Shown: in pieces, positions 40,333-53,455 of the stretch
Position numbering within the stretch: the stretch's first letter is position 1
Layout: the number at the start of each line of letters is the position of its first letter
Origin: Cacajao melanocephalus
Taxonomy: Eukaryota > Chordata > Mammalia > Primates > Pitheciidae
Direction: 5' to 3'
NCBI GenBank assembly: GCA_963573385.1
Contig: CAUYLG010026681.1
Location: 21,807-85,806, forward strand
Length of the DNA: 64,000 nucleotides
The notes under the pieces: generated by a model
Told to the model about the DNA's origin: nothing
The model's database searches: none
The model's input: only the letters and a program-made list of their open reading frames with translations
Translations under genes and position numbers: made by a program

Positions 40333-43300
40333 ATGAAGAATTCAATGGTACCACATGTTTCAATACTAACATTGAATATAAATGCCCTAAATGCTTCACT
40401 TAAAAGACACAGAACCGTAGAATGGAAAAGAACTCACTCACCAACTATCTGCTGTCTTCGGGAGATTCACTTAACACATAAGGACTCACATAAAGTAAAG
40501 GGACATTTCATGCAAATGGGCACAAAAAGCAAGCAGAGTTAGCTGTTCTTATATCAGACAAAACAAACTTTAAAGCAACAGCAGTTAAAAGAGACAAAGA
40601 GGGACAATATATAGAGGTAAAAAGTCTTGTCCAACAGTAAAATATCACAATCTTAGACACATGTGCACCTAACACTGGAGTGCCCAAATTTATAAAACAA
40701 TCCATAATAGACCTACGATGTGAGATAGAAAGAAACACAATAGTGGGGGACTTCAACACTCCACTGACAGCACTAGACAGGTCATCAAGCCAGAAAGTCA
40801 ACAAAGAAACAATGTATTTAAACTATACATTGGAACAAATGGACTTAACTGATATATACAAAGCATTTCATTCAACAACTGGAGAATACACATTCTATTC
40901 AACAGCACATAGAACTTTCTCCAAGATAGACCATATGTTAGGCCATAAAACCTCGATAAATTTAAGAAAATTGAAATTATATCAAGCACTATCTCAGACC
41001 ACACTGGAATAAAACTGGAAATCAACTCCAAAAAGAAGCTTCAAAATCATGCAAATATATGGAAATTAAAAATCTGCTCCTGAATGAGCATTGGATCAAA
41101 AATGAAATCCAGATGGAAATTTAAAAATTCTTCGAGCTGAATGACAGTTATGACACAACTTATCAAAACTTCTGGGATACAACAGAGGCAGTGCTAAAAG
41201 GAAAATTCATAGCCCTAAAAACCTACCTCAAAAAGACTGAAAGAGCACAAATTGATATTCTAAGTTCACATCTCAAAGAACTAGAGGAAAAGGACAAAAC
41301 AAATCCAAACCCAAACCCAGCAGAAGAAAGGAAATACTCAAGGTCAGAGCAGAACTAAATGAAAATGGAAAAGAAAAAATTCAAAAGATACATGAAACAA
41401 AAATCTGGTTCTTTGAACAGATAAATAAAATTAATAGACCATTAGCAAGATTATCTAAGGAAAGAAGAGAGAAAATCCAAATAACCTCACCAGGAAATGA
41501 AACAGGAGATATTACAACTGACACCACTGAAATACAAAATATCATTCAAGGCTACTATGAACACCTTTACACATATAAAATAGAAAACCTAGAAGAAATG
41601 GATAAATACCTGGAAAAATAAAACCCTGTTAGCTTAAGTCAAGAAGAATTATATATCCTGAACAAACCAATAACAAGCAGTGAGATTGAAATGGTAATTT
41701 TAAAATTACCAACAACAAAAAAAGTCCAGGACCAGGTGGATTCACAGCAGAATTATACCACACATTCAAAGAAGAATTGGTACCAATTCTTTTGACACTA
41801 TTCCACAAGATAGAGAAAGAAAGAACCCTCCCTAATTCATTCTATGAAACAAGCAGCACCCTAATACCAAAACCAGGAAAGGACATAACCAAAAAAGAAA
41901 ACTACAGATGGACATCCTTGGTGAACAAGATGCTAAAAAATCCTTAACATAATTGTAGCTAACTAAATCCAACAACACATCAAAAAGATAATCCGCCATC
42001 ATCAAGTGGGTTTCATACCAGGGTGCAGTGATGGTTTAACATATGCAAGTCAATAAATGTGATACACCACATAAACAGAATTAAAAACAAAAATCACATG
42101 ATCATCTCAATAGATGCAGAAAAAGCATTTAACAAAATCCAGCATTGCTTATGATTAAAACTCTCAGCAAAATTGGCATATGAGGGACATACATCAATGT
42201 AAAAATAATCCTCTATGACAAACTCACAGCTAACGTAATACTGAATGGAGAAAAGTTGAAAGCATTCCCTCTGATAACTGAAACAAGACAAGGATGCACA
42301 CTCTTACCACTCCTCTTCAACATAGTACTGGAAGTCCTAGCCACAGCAATCAGACAAGAGAAAGAAATAAAGGGCATCCAAATTGGTAAAGAGGAAGTAA
42401 AACTGTCACTGTTTGCTAACAATTTGATTGTTTACCTTGAAAAACCTAAAGACTTCTCCAGAAAGCTCCTAGAACTGATAAAAGAATTCAGTGAAGTTTC
42501 TGGTTACAAGATTAATGTGCACAAATCAGTAGCTCTTTATACATCAATAGCAACAAAGCACAGAATCGAATTAAGAACTCAACCCCTTTTACAATAGCTG
42601 AAAAAAAAAAGAATAAACTTGGAAATATACCTAACAAAGGAGTCAAAAGACCTCTACAAGGAAAACTGCAAAACACTGCTGAAAGAAATAGACAACACAA
42701 ACAATTAGAAACAGATCCCATGCTCATGGATGGGTAAAATCATTATTAAAATGACCATACTACCAAAAGTAATCTATAAATTCAATGCAATCCCCATCAA
42801 TATACCACCATCATTCTTTACAAAATTAGAAAAAATAATTCTAAAATTCATATGGAAACAAAATAGAGCCCACTTAACTAAAGCAAGACTAAGCAAAAAG
42901 AACAAATCTGAAGGCATCACACTACCTTATTTCAAACTATGCTATAAGACCACAGTCACCAAAACAGCATGATATTGATATAAAAATAGGCACACAGACC
43001 AATGGAACAAAACAGAGAACCCTGAAATAAGCCCAAATACTTAGAGCCAACTGATCTTTGACAAAGCAAACCTAAAGTGGGAAAAGGACACCCTTTTCAA
43101 CAAATGGTTCTGGAATAATTTGCTAATCACATGTAGGAGAATGAAACTGGACCTTAATCTCTCACCTTTTACAAAAATCAACTCAAGATAGATTAAGCAT
43201 TTAAACCCAAGATCTGAAGCTATAAAAATTCTAGAAGATAACATTGGAAAAACCCTTCTAGACATTGGCTTATGCAAGAATTTCATGACCAAAAACCCAA

Positions 43301-44037
43301 AAGCAATTGCAATAAAAACAATGATAAATAGTTGGAACCTAATTAAACCACAGAGCTTTTGCATGGCAAAATGAATAGTCAGCAGAGTAAACAGACAACC
43401 CACATAGTGGGAGAAATCTTCACATTTATACATCTGACAAAGGAATAATATCCAGAATCTACTACAAACTCAAACAAATCAGTAAGAAAAAAACTCTCCC
43501 ATCAAAAAGTGGGCTAAGGGCATGAATAGACAATTCTCAAAAAATCATAATTAAAAAAATAAAAAAACAGTAGATGTTGGCATGGATGCAGTAATCAGAG
43601 AACACTTCTACATTGCTGGTGGCAATGTAAACTAGTACAGCCACCGTAGAAAACAATGTAGAGATTCCTTAAAGAACTAAAAGTAGAACTACCATTTGAT
43701 CCAGCAATCCCTACTAGATATCTACAGAGGAAAAGAAGTCCTTATGTGAAAATAAAACTTACACATGCACATTTGTAGCAGCACAATTCAGAACTGCAAA
43801 ATTATGGAACCAATCCAAATGCCCATCAACCAACAACTGGATAAAAAAATTGTGGTTTGTATATATACAATGGAATACTATTCAGTCATTACAAGCAATG
43901 AATTAACAGCATTTGCAGTGATCTGGATGAGACTGGAGACTATTATGCCTAGTGAAGTAACTCAGGAGTGGAAAACCAATCATTGTTATGTTCTCACTGA
44001 TATGTGGGAGCTAAGCTATGAGAACATAAAGGTATAA
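40333..44037 (+). pseudogene. L1 ORF2 remnant (endonuclease/reverse transcriptase), inactivated
   Basis: Readable in pieces over several frames. The start gives VSILTLNINALNAS. The endonuclease block keeps GDFNTPL (from 40746) and SKIDHMLG. The reverse-transcriptase part has TRQGC, then [11 protein letters not shown]. The catalytic FADD box reads FANN (42412-42423), so both metal-binding aspartates are lost. The C-terminal part keeps YTMEYYSVI near 43855. Many stops and frameshifts separate these. Open frames on the opposite strand, including a 130-codon one at 43041-43433, are shadows. Confidence 0.9.
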
Positions 44038-44248
44038 GAATGATACAGTGGACTCTGGGGACTTGGGAGGAAGAGTGGGAGTGGGGTGAGGGATAAAAGA
44101 CTGCAAATATGCTGCAGTGTATACTGCTTGGGTGATGGGTGCACCAAAATTTCACAAGTCACCACTAAAGAACTTACGCATGTAACCTAATACCACCTGT
44201 ACCCCAATAACTCATGGAAAAATAATATCAATATAATTTTAAAAAATA

Positions 44249-45006
44249 GGCTAACATATCTCTTTTTACTATCAATTTGCTTGAAAAAAAAGAGAGAGAC
44301 TTGAAGCCTTGAGATAGTTCCCAACAAAGAATTTCTCAGAGAATATTTGGAGGAGAGTTGAGAAAGATATGAGACAGGAAGGGGAGATTTCAGAACATGT
44401 TGCTGTGGTCTGTAAACTCCTCTTATATGCTGACAAATTCATTTAAAAGAAAAGAAATTGCAAGATATAATTTGAAATGACTTTTTGGTTGCCTAACTGT
44501 GCACCCAAATTAAGCAACTGTCATAAATTTACTTCTGTTAATTATGATGTGCGCCCTGACAAGACTCACAGATTCAATGCAAATGCAGATGATTGAATAC
44601 AGAATACATAAATGAAATGGTGACACAAATGATTGGGTACAGAATATGTAATTGAGTGAATGAATAAGTAAATGAATGAGTAAGAGTGTGACCAACATCA
44701 TAATACAGACAAAAGGTGTTCTATATCTTTATAGAATTTAGTGCAGGCTGTTCATGGATAAGGGAGTACAACCAATGATTGCTTTAGCATTTGATTTCGG
44801 AGAGATGATTTTGATTTAAAAATTTTTAAGATCAGGTGATATTTATTTAAAAACAGTAATAGTAAAGGTATGTCAATAGAACTATATCCTAATGAACCTA
44901 CTGGAGTAAATTTATGTAATTGCTTGTCAAAGCACTAAAAAAAATGTTTTATGAGATTACTTAATGTTTTCCAATTAATTTGTATCTACAAATATAGTGA
45001 TTTCCA
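44249..45006. other. No recognised feature
   Basis: Unique-looking intron after the L1. Confidence 0.5.
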
Positions 45007-45189
45007 TTTTTTTTTGAAAGAAAGAAAAAGAGAGGAAAGAAAGAAAGAGTGAAAGAAAGAAAGAAAAAGAATGTAGGAGAGAAAGAAAGAGGGAGAGAGA
45101 ATGGGGTTCCTGTTCTATTGCCCAGGCTAGAATGCAGTCTAAAAATGGGTATTAAAAACCTCTTTTATGCCAATAATTGTGCTTAACAA
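45007..45189 (-). repeat. Composite element copy 1: poly-T, GAAA-rich tract, Alu end, flank
   Basis: A poly-T run, about 85 bases of gaaa/gaga repeats, an Alu right-end piece (ttgcccaggctagaatgcag), then about 50 bases of non-Alu sequence (aaaaatgggtattaaaaacc ...). The same composite occurs at 63545-63729. On the minus strand it reads flank, Alu 3' end, tail. Confidence 0.9.
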
Positions 45190-45403
45190 CCATGGTTTTT
45201 ATATATTATGTTGTGGCAACTGTGGCAAACCGACCCAGTTTTCTATAGAACTCTAAAATTTGCAAGCAGAAAATCTACTTTAAAATTAATTATTTAAAAA
45301 GTGGAACAACTCCAGGGCAAAATTTCAGTTCTGTTCTAATCCCTTACAAGTTAGTTGTATACAGCGAAGTTTTTTTTACATTTTGGCTATTAAATGCCAA
45401 TCA

Positions 45404-45580
45404 GTGATTCTCAAGAGGGGTGGTGATGTTAATTTTTATTGCTGTGTAAGGTGCAACTGGCATTTAGTGCCCGAGAGCCAAGGATGCTAATGTTTCTGCA
45501 GTGTATTGGATAGACTCACAAAGAATTACCCACTAGAATGCCTGTAGTGTCTCATTGAGCTCAGTTTAGTGAAAAGTATG
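45404..45580 (+). mobile_element. hAT element (MER20-like)
   Basis: cagtgattctcaagaggggt, gtgcaactggcatttagtgc, gccaaggatgctaatgtttc and caaagaattacccac follow MER20 order. The right end is missing or too diverged. Confidence 0.6.
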
Positions 45581-45747
45581 TTGATGATTTAGTAAAGGTT
45601 TACATGAGCAGTCATCTCTGGAAAGGTCATTGATCTTCTGATAAAGCAGTTGTAGGGAGGGACCCACACAGAGCAGTCACTTTGTTCCATTATTCTTTAG
45701 GATCAGGAGCAGTGAATGTTTCAGAAACACTGCTCATACATGCTTCT

Positions 45748-46662
45748 TCTTTTTTTTTTTTTTTTTTACTTTTATTTTAGGTTCAGGGGTACGTATGCAG
45801 GTTTGTTATACCGTTAAACGTGTGTCAGAGGGGTTTGTTGCACAGATTATTTCATCACTCAGGTACTAGGCTTACTACCCAATAATTTATTTTTTCTGAT
45901 CCTCTCTCTCTTCCCATCCTCCACCCTCAAGTAGGCCCCAGTGTCTGTTGTTTCCCTATTTGTGTTCATCAGTTCTCATCTTTTAGCTCCCACTTATAAG
46001 TGAGAAAATTCAGTATTTGATTTTCTGTTCCTTTGTTTGTTTACTAAGAACAGTGGCCTCCAGCTCCATTCATGCTCTCGCAAAATACATGCTCTCATTC
46101 TTTTTTATGGCTGCATAGTATCCCATGGTGTATGTGTACCACATTTTCTTTATCCCATTTGTCATTGATGGGCATTTAGGTTGATTCCATGTCTTCCCTA
46201 TTGTGAATAGTGTTGCAGTGAACATAGAGATGAATGTGCCTTTATGGTAGAATGATTTATATTGTTTTGGGTATATACCCCGTAATGGGATGGCTGGGTT
46301 GAATGGTAGTTCTGTTTTTAGCTCTTTGGGGAATTACCACACTGCTTTTTTGTTTAATTTTTTTTTTTTTAAGAGACAGGGTTTCACTTTGTTGCCAAGG
46401 CTGGAGTGCAGTGGCATGATCATAGCTCACTGCAGTATGGAATTCCTGGGCTCAAGCAATCCACCTGCCTCAGCATCCTGAGTAGCTAGAACCGCAGGTT
46501 TGTGACATCATGCCCAACTAATTTTTAAAAATTATTTGTAGAGACAGGGTCTTGCTGTGTTGCCTGGGCTAGTCTCTAACTCATAGCATCAAGCAATCCT
46601 CCTAGCTTGGCCTCCCAAAGTGCTGGTATTACAGGCATGAGCTACCACACCCAACCATTCCC
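45748..46662 (-). mobile_element. Reversed 5'-truncated L1 with an Alu near its 5' end
   Basis: Poly-T, ttttaggttcaggggtacg, cctccaccctcaagtaggcc, tgggtatataccccgtaatg, then the Alu and a few more bases. The whole unit is bracketed by the 10-base target duplication acatgcttct at 45738-45747 and 46663-46672. Confidence 0.94.
46347..46656 (-). mobile_element. Alu (AluJ-like)
   Basis: Poly-T, aagagacagggtttcacttt, to gagctaccacacccaacc. More diverged than the AluS copies. Inserted in the reversed L1. Confidence 0.92.
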
Positions 46663-46672
46663 ACATGCTTCT

Positions 46673-47529
46673 AAGTAATATTTGCAGGCTGAGATTAAAT
46701 GAGCTCCAACAAGCTTTTGGTTTAGGTCAATAAGAGTAACCTCCTTCTTTAAATAAAGTTATCCATTATAGTGCCTCATCCATATTATATGAACTCATTA
46801 ATATCAAAGGAATAATTTACTCCTGACCAAAGGATGCTTTTGTACTGAACATTATATTTCATAATGATTGTATATTTCTCTGAATTTTCAGCCTTAGGTG
46901 CAATGTAAAAGTAATATCCTGCAGGTTCTAGAGTTTGGTTTTAAACTTCATTTACTATTAAAAGAGGTTATCTTTGAGAGCAAGCTTAGATATGCATGGT
47001 ATGTTTTAAATAATTAGAAGAAAGAAAGGAGGGTGTGTAATCAAATTTCTGCTATCATTCCTGGTAACTCTTTACGCACATAGTGCCTAGGTAGAGATTC
47101 TCAAGTTAAACACTACATTCAAGGTCATGTTTCATTGCATAGGGAGATGAGGGCATCTCCATCTGGTTTTTTATCAAGCAGGTTTAAAGCTCATTGACAG
47201 AATTTTAAGGTTTGAATGACCTTCCATTCAAGAACCAGGCAGTATTGAGATACTATATGTGAGTTATTGTGCTATGCTCTTAGTGGCATGGTTTACAATC
47301 ACCATCCAGTAAGGACTTCATCCTTGATGTCTGTTCTTTTGGCGTCTGTTGATTAAGAAGGCAGAGCTTCAAGAAACATATAAATAAGCATGGTTTTGTT
47401 TTACTTTATGTATATTTATGAGAAGTTAGAATAAAATAAATTTTAACAGTAAAAGCTAAGGAAATGAGGTTTGAGAATTGTGCTTTTGAGTATTCCAATA
47501 AAGACATAGCTCCCTTTAAAAGAAGGAAT
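46673..47529. other. No recognised feature
   Basis: Unique-looking intron. Confidence 0.5.
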
Positions 47530-47540
47530 AAATAGGGTTT

Positions 47541-47853
47541 CATTTTGTTTTGTTTTTTGAGACGGAGTCTTGTTCTGTCACCCAGGCTGGAGCGCAGCGG
47601 TGCAATCTCGGCTCACTGCAACCTCCACCTCCTGGGTTCAAGGAAGATTCAGGTGATTCTCCTGCCTCAGCTCCCTGAGTAGCTGGCATTATAGGTACCT
47701 GCCATTATGCCAAGCTCATTTTTTGTATTTTTAGTAGAGACAGGGTTTTGCCATATTGATCAGGCTGGTCTCAAACTCCTGACCTCAAGTGGTCCACACA
47801 GCTCAGCCTCCCAAAGTGCTGGAATTACAGGTGTGAGCCACTGCGCCTGGCCC
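47541..47853 (-). mobile_element. Alu (AluS-like)
   Basis: Tail ttttgttttgttttttgaga, body to gagccactgcgcctggc. Near-perfect target duplication aaatagggttt (47530-47540) and aaataggttt (47855-47864). Contains a small extra insert aggaagattc. Confidence 0.94.
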
Positions 47854-47879
47854 AAAATAGGTTTTGGAAACTCGTATGT

Positions 47880-48045
47880 TTAGCTCCTGATATGTGCTAG
47901 GTTCACATATTATACTCCTGTACTCCTCACAGCTTTCTGAGCTGAAGTGTGATTATTATCATTTTATAGATTAAGAAAATGGAATCTATGCAGTTTTTAA
48001 GACTTGCCCAGGTCATAAATTCAGCAAATGGGAGAAATAGCCAAA
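47880..48045 (-). repeat. MIR SINE, reversed
   Basis: tatgtgctaggttcacatat, attttatagattaagaaaat and gacttgcccaggtcataaat match a reversed MIR. Confidence 0.7.
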
Positions 48046-48156
48046 TCAGCTATTACCTAGTAGCGGCAGCCTGGCAACATTAGTATCAAACAGTGTATTA
48101 TTCTCATTGCACCTGTAATGTATGATATATAATTGGAAAGGAAACCATACTTCTGT

Positions 48157-48847
<691 letters not shown>

Positions 48848-49268
48848 TTGGTAAATAAAGGTCCGTGTAGACTGAACACGAGTGCTATAGTAAACATGTT
48901 GCATTAAGGGTTTTACTGAGCTACAAAGTGATGGAGAATCAGAGCTTTATATTTTGACTGATTACAGTTGAGTGTGGGGAAAACTGGACTTTCAGGAGTT
49001 GTTTGAATAAAGAGAGGGAGGAGAAGAGCATGGTGGAAGTAGACAGTGAAATTACAAGACGGTGTTTGACTTGGAGAGGGCTTAGAGGAGGATGAGTTGC
49101 CCGCCAGGGTTGTTGAACTGAAAAGTATGAAATTTGATCACAGCCTTTTGCACTAAGGGTGGATATTTGTATTGCCTGCAGCTGTATCTGCTCAGAGAGG
49201 ATGGAGATGGAGGACAGTCAGGTCCAGGTTATGGGTACCATGCTTTGTGGTTGGCCTAGGCATGAAGT
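48848..49268. other. No recognised feature
   Basis: Unique-looking sequence. Confidence 0.5.
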
Positions 49269-49269
49269 A

Positions 49270-49420
49270 TCGTGTGCCATCCTCTCTTGCCCTTCTACAG
49301 TCTTCTGCACACAGCAGCCAGAATTATCATTATCATTTGTTTAATGCAGATCATGTCACTTCCCTGCTTTAAATCCTCCAGTGACTTTCCATTATCCTCA
49401 GAGTGTGGTCTAGACAGATC
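49270..49420 (+). repeat. L2 fragment
   Basis: ttctacagtcttctgcacac, cagatcatgtcacttccctg and atcctccagtgactttccat are L2 body sequence. Probably the same L2 as 50270-50735, split by later insertions. Confidence 0.7.
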
Positions 49421-49424
49421 GTAA

Positions 49425-50260
49425 GTTGTAGTATTGAGGAACATGGTCACTGGAGTAAGAACATGGGTTCACTCTGTATGTACAATAGTCCCTCGTTAGT
49501 CATGGGGGATACATTGCAAGACCCCCAGTGGATACCTGAACCTGCAGATAGTGCTGAACCCTACCATACACTGTTTTTCCCTATACATATATACCTATGA
49601 TAACATTTACTTTATAAATTAGGCACATTAAGAGATTAACAATAACAGAATAGAACAATTATAATAAAAGTTATGTGAATGTGGTCTCTCTCAAAATATG
49701 CAAATGTGACCTCTTTCTCTGAAAATATCTTACTGTACTGTATTCACCCTACTTCTTCTTCTCTTGATGCTGTGAGATGATAAAATGCCTGCATGATGAG
49801 ATACCATGACAGCTGATCTGATAATTGAGGTGGCTACTAAATGACTGACAAGTAGGGAGCATCTACAGCATGGATCTGCTGGACAGAGAGATGATTTACA
49901 TCCAGGTGGGATGGAAGGGACAATGCAAAATTTCATCACACTACTCAGAATGTGCATAACCTAAAACTTATGAATTGTTTCTGGAATTTTCCATCTAATA
50001 TTTTCAGACTGCGGTTAACCTTGGATAACGGAAATTTCAGAAAGTGAAACTATAGATAAGAGGGGGCTGCTGTACCAGCTTTGTCATCTTAGACAAATTT
50101 CTTAACCTCTCCCTGTTTTACTTTCCTCATTTTAAAAAATTTTGTAGATAATAGTTCCTACCCTAAAGGGTTATTAGAGTTTTAAATGAGTGAATACAAG
50201 TGAAACACTAGAATAGCACCGGCATGTATAAGCTCTAGAGAGTATTTTTTGTTATTATTA
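49425..50260 (+). repeat. MIR SINE split by a Tigger element
   Basis: The left part ends gaacatgggttcactctgta. After the transposon it resumes at ccagctttgtcatcttagac, acctctccctgttttacttt and ggttattagagttttaaatg. The two halves join in normal MIR order. Confidence 0.75.
49483..50072 (+). mobile_element. Tigger-group MITE-like transposon (590 bp) with TA target duplication
   Basis: Left end caatagtccctcgttagtca, body gacccccagtggatacctg and ataaattaggcacattaag, right end gataagagggggctgctg. The ends are imperfect inverted repeats, and TA flanks both sides (49481-49482 and 50073-50074). Subfamily not assigned. Confidence 0.85.
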
Positions 50261-50269
50261 CAGTCTAGA

Positions 50270-50735
50270 AGCTGGCCCTTGCTGTCTGTTTCTCTGATCT
50301 CGTCTTCTCCCACTCTATGCCTCATTCATGCTGCTCTGGCTGCATCACTCTGATGTTCCTTGGAACATGGTAGGCTTACTTCTGTTTCAGGGCTTTGCAT
50401 TTTTGTTTTATGCCTTTTCCCAAAATCTCCCTATGGTTCACTCCTCTGCTTCATTCAGGTTCCTGTTCAAATGCTTCCCTGATCAACCTATGTAAAATTG
50501 TACTTTCCTACCAACCTGTCTCCACCTCATACCCAAGCTATCTTTCTTTAAGCCAGTTACTACTACTTGACATTACATTTTTGTTTATGTATGTGCTTCC
50601 TGACTACTTTCTCCATCAGACCAAAATCTCCACCAGGGCAAGGACTTTGACTCTTTTATTTCTACACAAATCCCTGTCACTTAGAATATTGCCTGGCAGA
50701 TAGTGGATGCTCAATAAATATTTGTTGAATTAACT
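50270..50735 (+). mobile_element. L2 3' end
   Basis: atgctgctctggctgcatca, ttccttggaacatggtagg, aatgcttccctgatcaacc, ccaccagggcaaggactttg and atgctcaataaatatttgtt are L2 in order, running to its terminus. Confidence 0.9.
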
Positions 50736-51860
50736 TTTATGAATTTCATTTTCTCTTTCCCTTCTATAATTACTGTTTTCCTTCTGTCTTTGAGGCTTAA
50801 ACTGTTCTTTTCAACTCTCTTTGGCCTGTTATACTTGTCCAAATTATCCAAATGGAAAAAGAGCATTTACTCTGCTCTTTCTAATGAAAGTTCTTTGACA
50901 GTCTTGTTCTAATACTGCCAGCCTTGGTATTGGGGATAGGATTGAGTCATTTTATCATCATTGTCATAGAACATTCTTGAAGGGCCTAATGTTGGATCTT
51001 GTGCTGCAGTGTTTACTGAACTACCAAATGCTGGCCATACTTCCCCATTTAAAAGGGCTGAGGTTTACATTTTCATTATAAAGCATAATTGCCAAAGGAA
51101 AGTAGGCCTGCAAGTATGATGGGGAAAATTATGTACTAACAACAGTGTATATTTGAAAGAGACTTTGGAAATCTTTAAGTCTCAAGTTTAACAAAGAACA
51201 CCTCCTTCCTGCTAATGTTTTTTTATCATGGAACTGGATGCAACTATTGCAAATGCCTTATTCTGTTTTCACATGAGATTTATTGTAAGTTTTTACAATA
51301 GCCACAGAAATTGTAAGTTTCTTGTTTGATGTAAGTAAGCCTTTAGTCATTTTTCGATCTGAAGTATTATCAAAGAATTTGAATTCTCACAAATCCTATG
51401 TAGTAAAACATTCAGTTGGGGGGAAAAAATCTTAATTTAGAAATGGTCTGAAAGTCTGTGTCAAGAAGGAACTTTAAGATGTTTCAAAGGCCTTACCCAA
51501 AACTGATTATGCGATCTTAAGTAAGCCTCTTAATCTTTTTTGTGCTTTGGTGTAACCAACTGTAGGATATAAACAAAGTTGAATGTCACCTCAGCAGTGT
51601 GGATGAATTAAGTGTGAATGTTGATTGGTAAGTCTTATTATAAAGATCTAGAGTTTAAGCTGATCTTATGAAATTTGCCTGATAATGTTTACCAAGAATT
51701 TGCAATGTTGTCCTTGTTTTTCTCTACACTGAATAAGATGGAGATCTCTTTAAAAAGGCTTTATGTGTTCCATGGTGAGAACTTTATTTCCCTTTTATAT
51801 ATTTTTAAAATATAATGCTAGTATTCAATTAATATCATATAATCAAAAGAAAATATCAGG
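50736..51860. other. No recognised feature
   Basis: Unique-looking, AT-rich intron. Confidence 0.5.
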
Positions 51861-51864
51861 ATAC

Positions 51865-52833
51865 TGATGCAAGATTTTTCTCGGCCCGTTTGCTGGGCTC
51901 GCAGCAGGAGGCACCCTGTTTAGTCAGCTCACTGGCCCATGTTTGGCTTGCGCTCCAGCGGGGATCTTGTGGCTGCTACAACTGTGTGCTCAGCCCCTAG
52001 CAGGAGCAGGTGTGTGAGCAAGCGAGTATGGGGTCCGGCCAGCCATTCCAAGCACTGGCACAGTGGCAGGCTCCATGCAGGGCTTGTGGCTCGACCAGCT
52101 ATGTCACCCTGAGAGGAATGTGGTGGTGCCCAGGCAGGGATGCCCACAACCCTGAAACCCCAGAACCTCTTTAAAAGAGCTTAAAAATAGTTCGCTCTTT
52201 TAGTTCCACTCTCTGTAGCATGACCAATGGCGGCATGTTAGCCCAGTCAGCCCCTTGCCCACTCTGGCCCATGGCACTGGGGCCGGGGCTTGGCTCTGGC
52301 ATTACTTCCCATTGCATGGGGTGGCTTCCCTGCACTGGTGGAGGGCAGAGGGCCACAGTATTACAGCCTTCTGAATACCTGCATTTGGTGGGTCCCGAGT
52401 TCTTGCCCCATGTCCAAGAAGAATGAAGTCACGCTGACAATTGGAGGGTGATGAGGTCAGAGAATTTAATTGAGTGACAAAACAGCACTCAATGCAGAGG
52501 GGATGGGAAGGTGGTCTCTCACCCTAAATCAGGTCTTCTGTCTCATTGTGGCTGAGTCTAGGGTGTTTATAGGCAGGAGGATGGGGGAGGGGCAGATCAT
52601 AGGCAGTATTGGAAAAGGCAACATTCAATTGGTTATAAAGCATTATTCAGAAAGAGCTAATGAGGAAAGGATGGGCAAACAGGAACAGAGGTTCTCACTC
52701 CAGATCACAGCTTTCATCTAGAACCAGCAGCCTGGTCTTTCAGCCTTCCAGCCATTTTTGGCTTGAAGGTGGTGTTTTCACCAGCAACTTGCTCCTGTCT
52801 ACCTAGGCATTTATCTGCCTCTTGTCACTATCA
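51865..52833 (-). mobile_element. Solo LTR of an ERV1-type endogenous retrovirus
   Basis: A 969-bp unit with TGAT...ATCA ends and a 4-base target duplication ATAC (51861-51864 and 52834-52837), the size usual for gammaretrovirus-like ERV1. On the minus strand it has a TATA-like tataaaca (near 52563), a polyadenylation-type attaaa near 52467, and a GC-richer 3' part. No internal viral genes are present, so it is a recombination product. Inserted in reversed L2 and antisense to HECW2. Subfamily not assigned. Confidence 0.88.
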
Positions 52834-52837
52834 ATAC

Positions 52838-53455
52838 CTTTTATTCAACCAAATCTGAGCACCTACTATGTGCCAGGTTTTATTCTGGGCACTTGGGATA
52901 CATCAATAAACAGAATAAACAGAATTCCTTGACTTCTTGGAGTTTACATTCAAGAGAGGAAGACAGACATTATATTGGAACGTGTAACTAGATTCTTACA
53001 GAGTATGTGAGAAGGTGATAAGGATTATGGAAAGGAAATTGAGCAGAATAAGATAGTCCAGGAATGCTGGAGGAAGACTTGCATTTCAAAATGAAGCAGT
53101 CAAAGTAGGCCTCATTGAGAAGGTAATGTGTAAGCCACAAAATCTAAGGGAGGAATTGAGTCATAGGGTATCTGAGGGAAGTTTTAGACAAATGGAATGG
53201 CCAGAACACAGTCCTTGGGGCCAAATCCTGACCACACCTTTGGGGACATCAGGGATGTCAATGTGGCTGGAGGGGAGCAAGGAAGGAGGTGGGGAAGGTA
53301 GGGGAGGGTGAGGTCAGAGTGAAATTGGAGGGAGTGGGTGGCCATGTCCTGTAGGCACTGGAAGCCATCATAAACACTTTTAATTTCACTCAGAGAGAAA
53401 TAGGGAGCCACTGAACAGAAGAGAGACATGTTTCTATATGCCAGTGTGATCTGTG
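52838..53455 (-). mobile_element. Reversed L2
   Basis: gagcacctactatgtgccag, ggagtttacattcaagagag, aggcctcattgagaaggtaa, tggaatggccagaacacagt and tagggagccactgaacagaa follow reversed L2. The solo LTR sits at its right (L2 3') end. Confidence 0.9.

Larger units (their letters stand above)
38150..44248 (+). mobile_element. Full-length L1 (L1PB/L1MA group), dead
   Basis: About 6.1 kb in L1 order: 5' UTR from about 38150 (ggaggcgggactagattgg), ORF1 remnant from about 39600, ORF2 from 40333, 3' UTR with tgggtgatgggtgcaccaaa and taataccacctgtacccc, then an A-rich tail. The sequence type points to the older primate L1PB/L1MA group rather than human-specific L1. Same orientation as HECW2, the less common situation for a full-length L1 in an intron. 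Both coding regions are broken. Confidence 0.9.

Noticed and set aside
43041..43433. 130-codon minus-strand open frame
   Set aside because: Antisense shadow of the L1 ORF2 remnant.
51929..52721. Cluster of open frames in GC-rich DNA resembling a gene or CpG island
   Set aside because: All inside the solo LTR; no viral gene remains and no frame is long.
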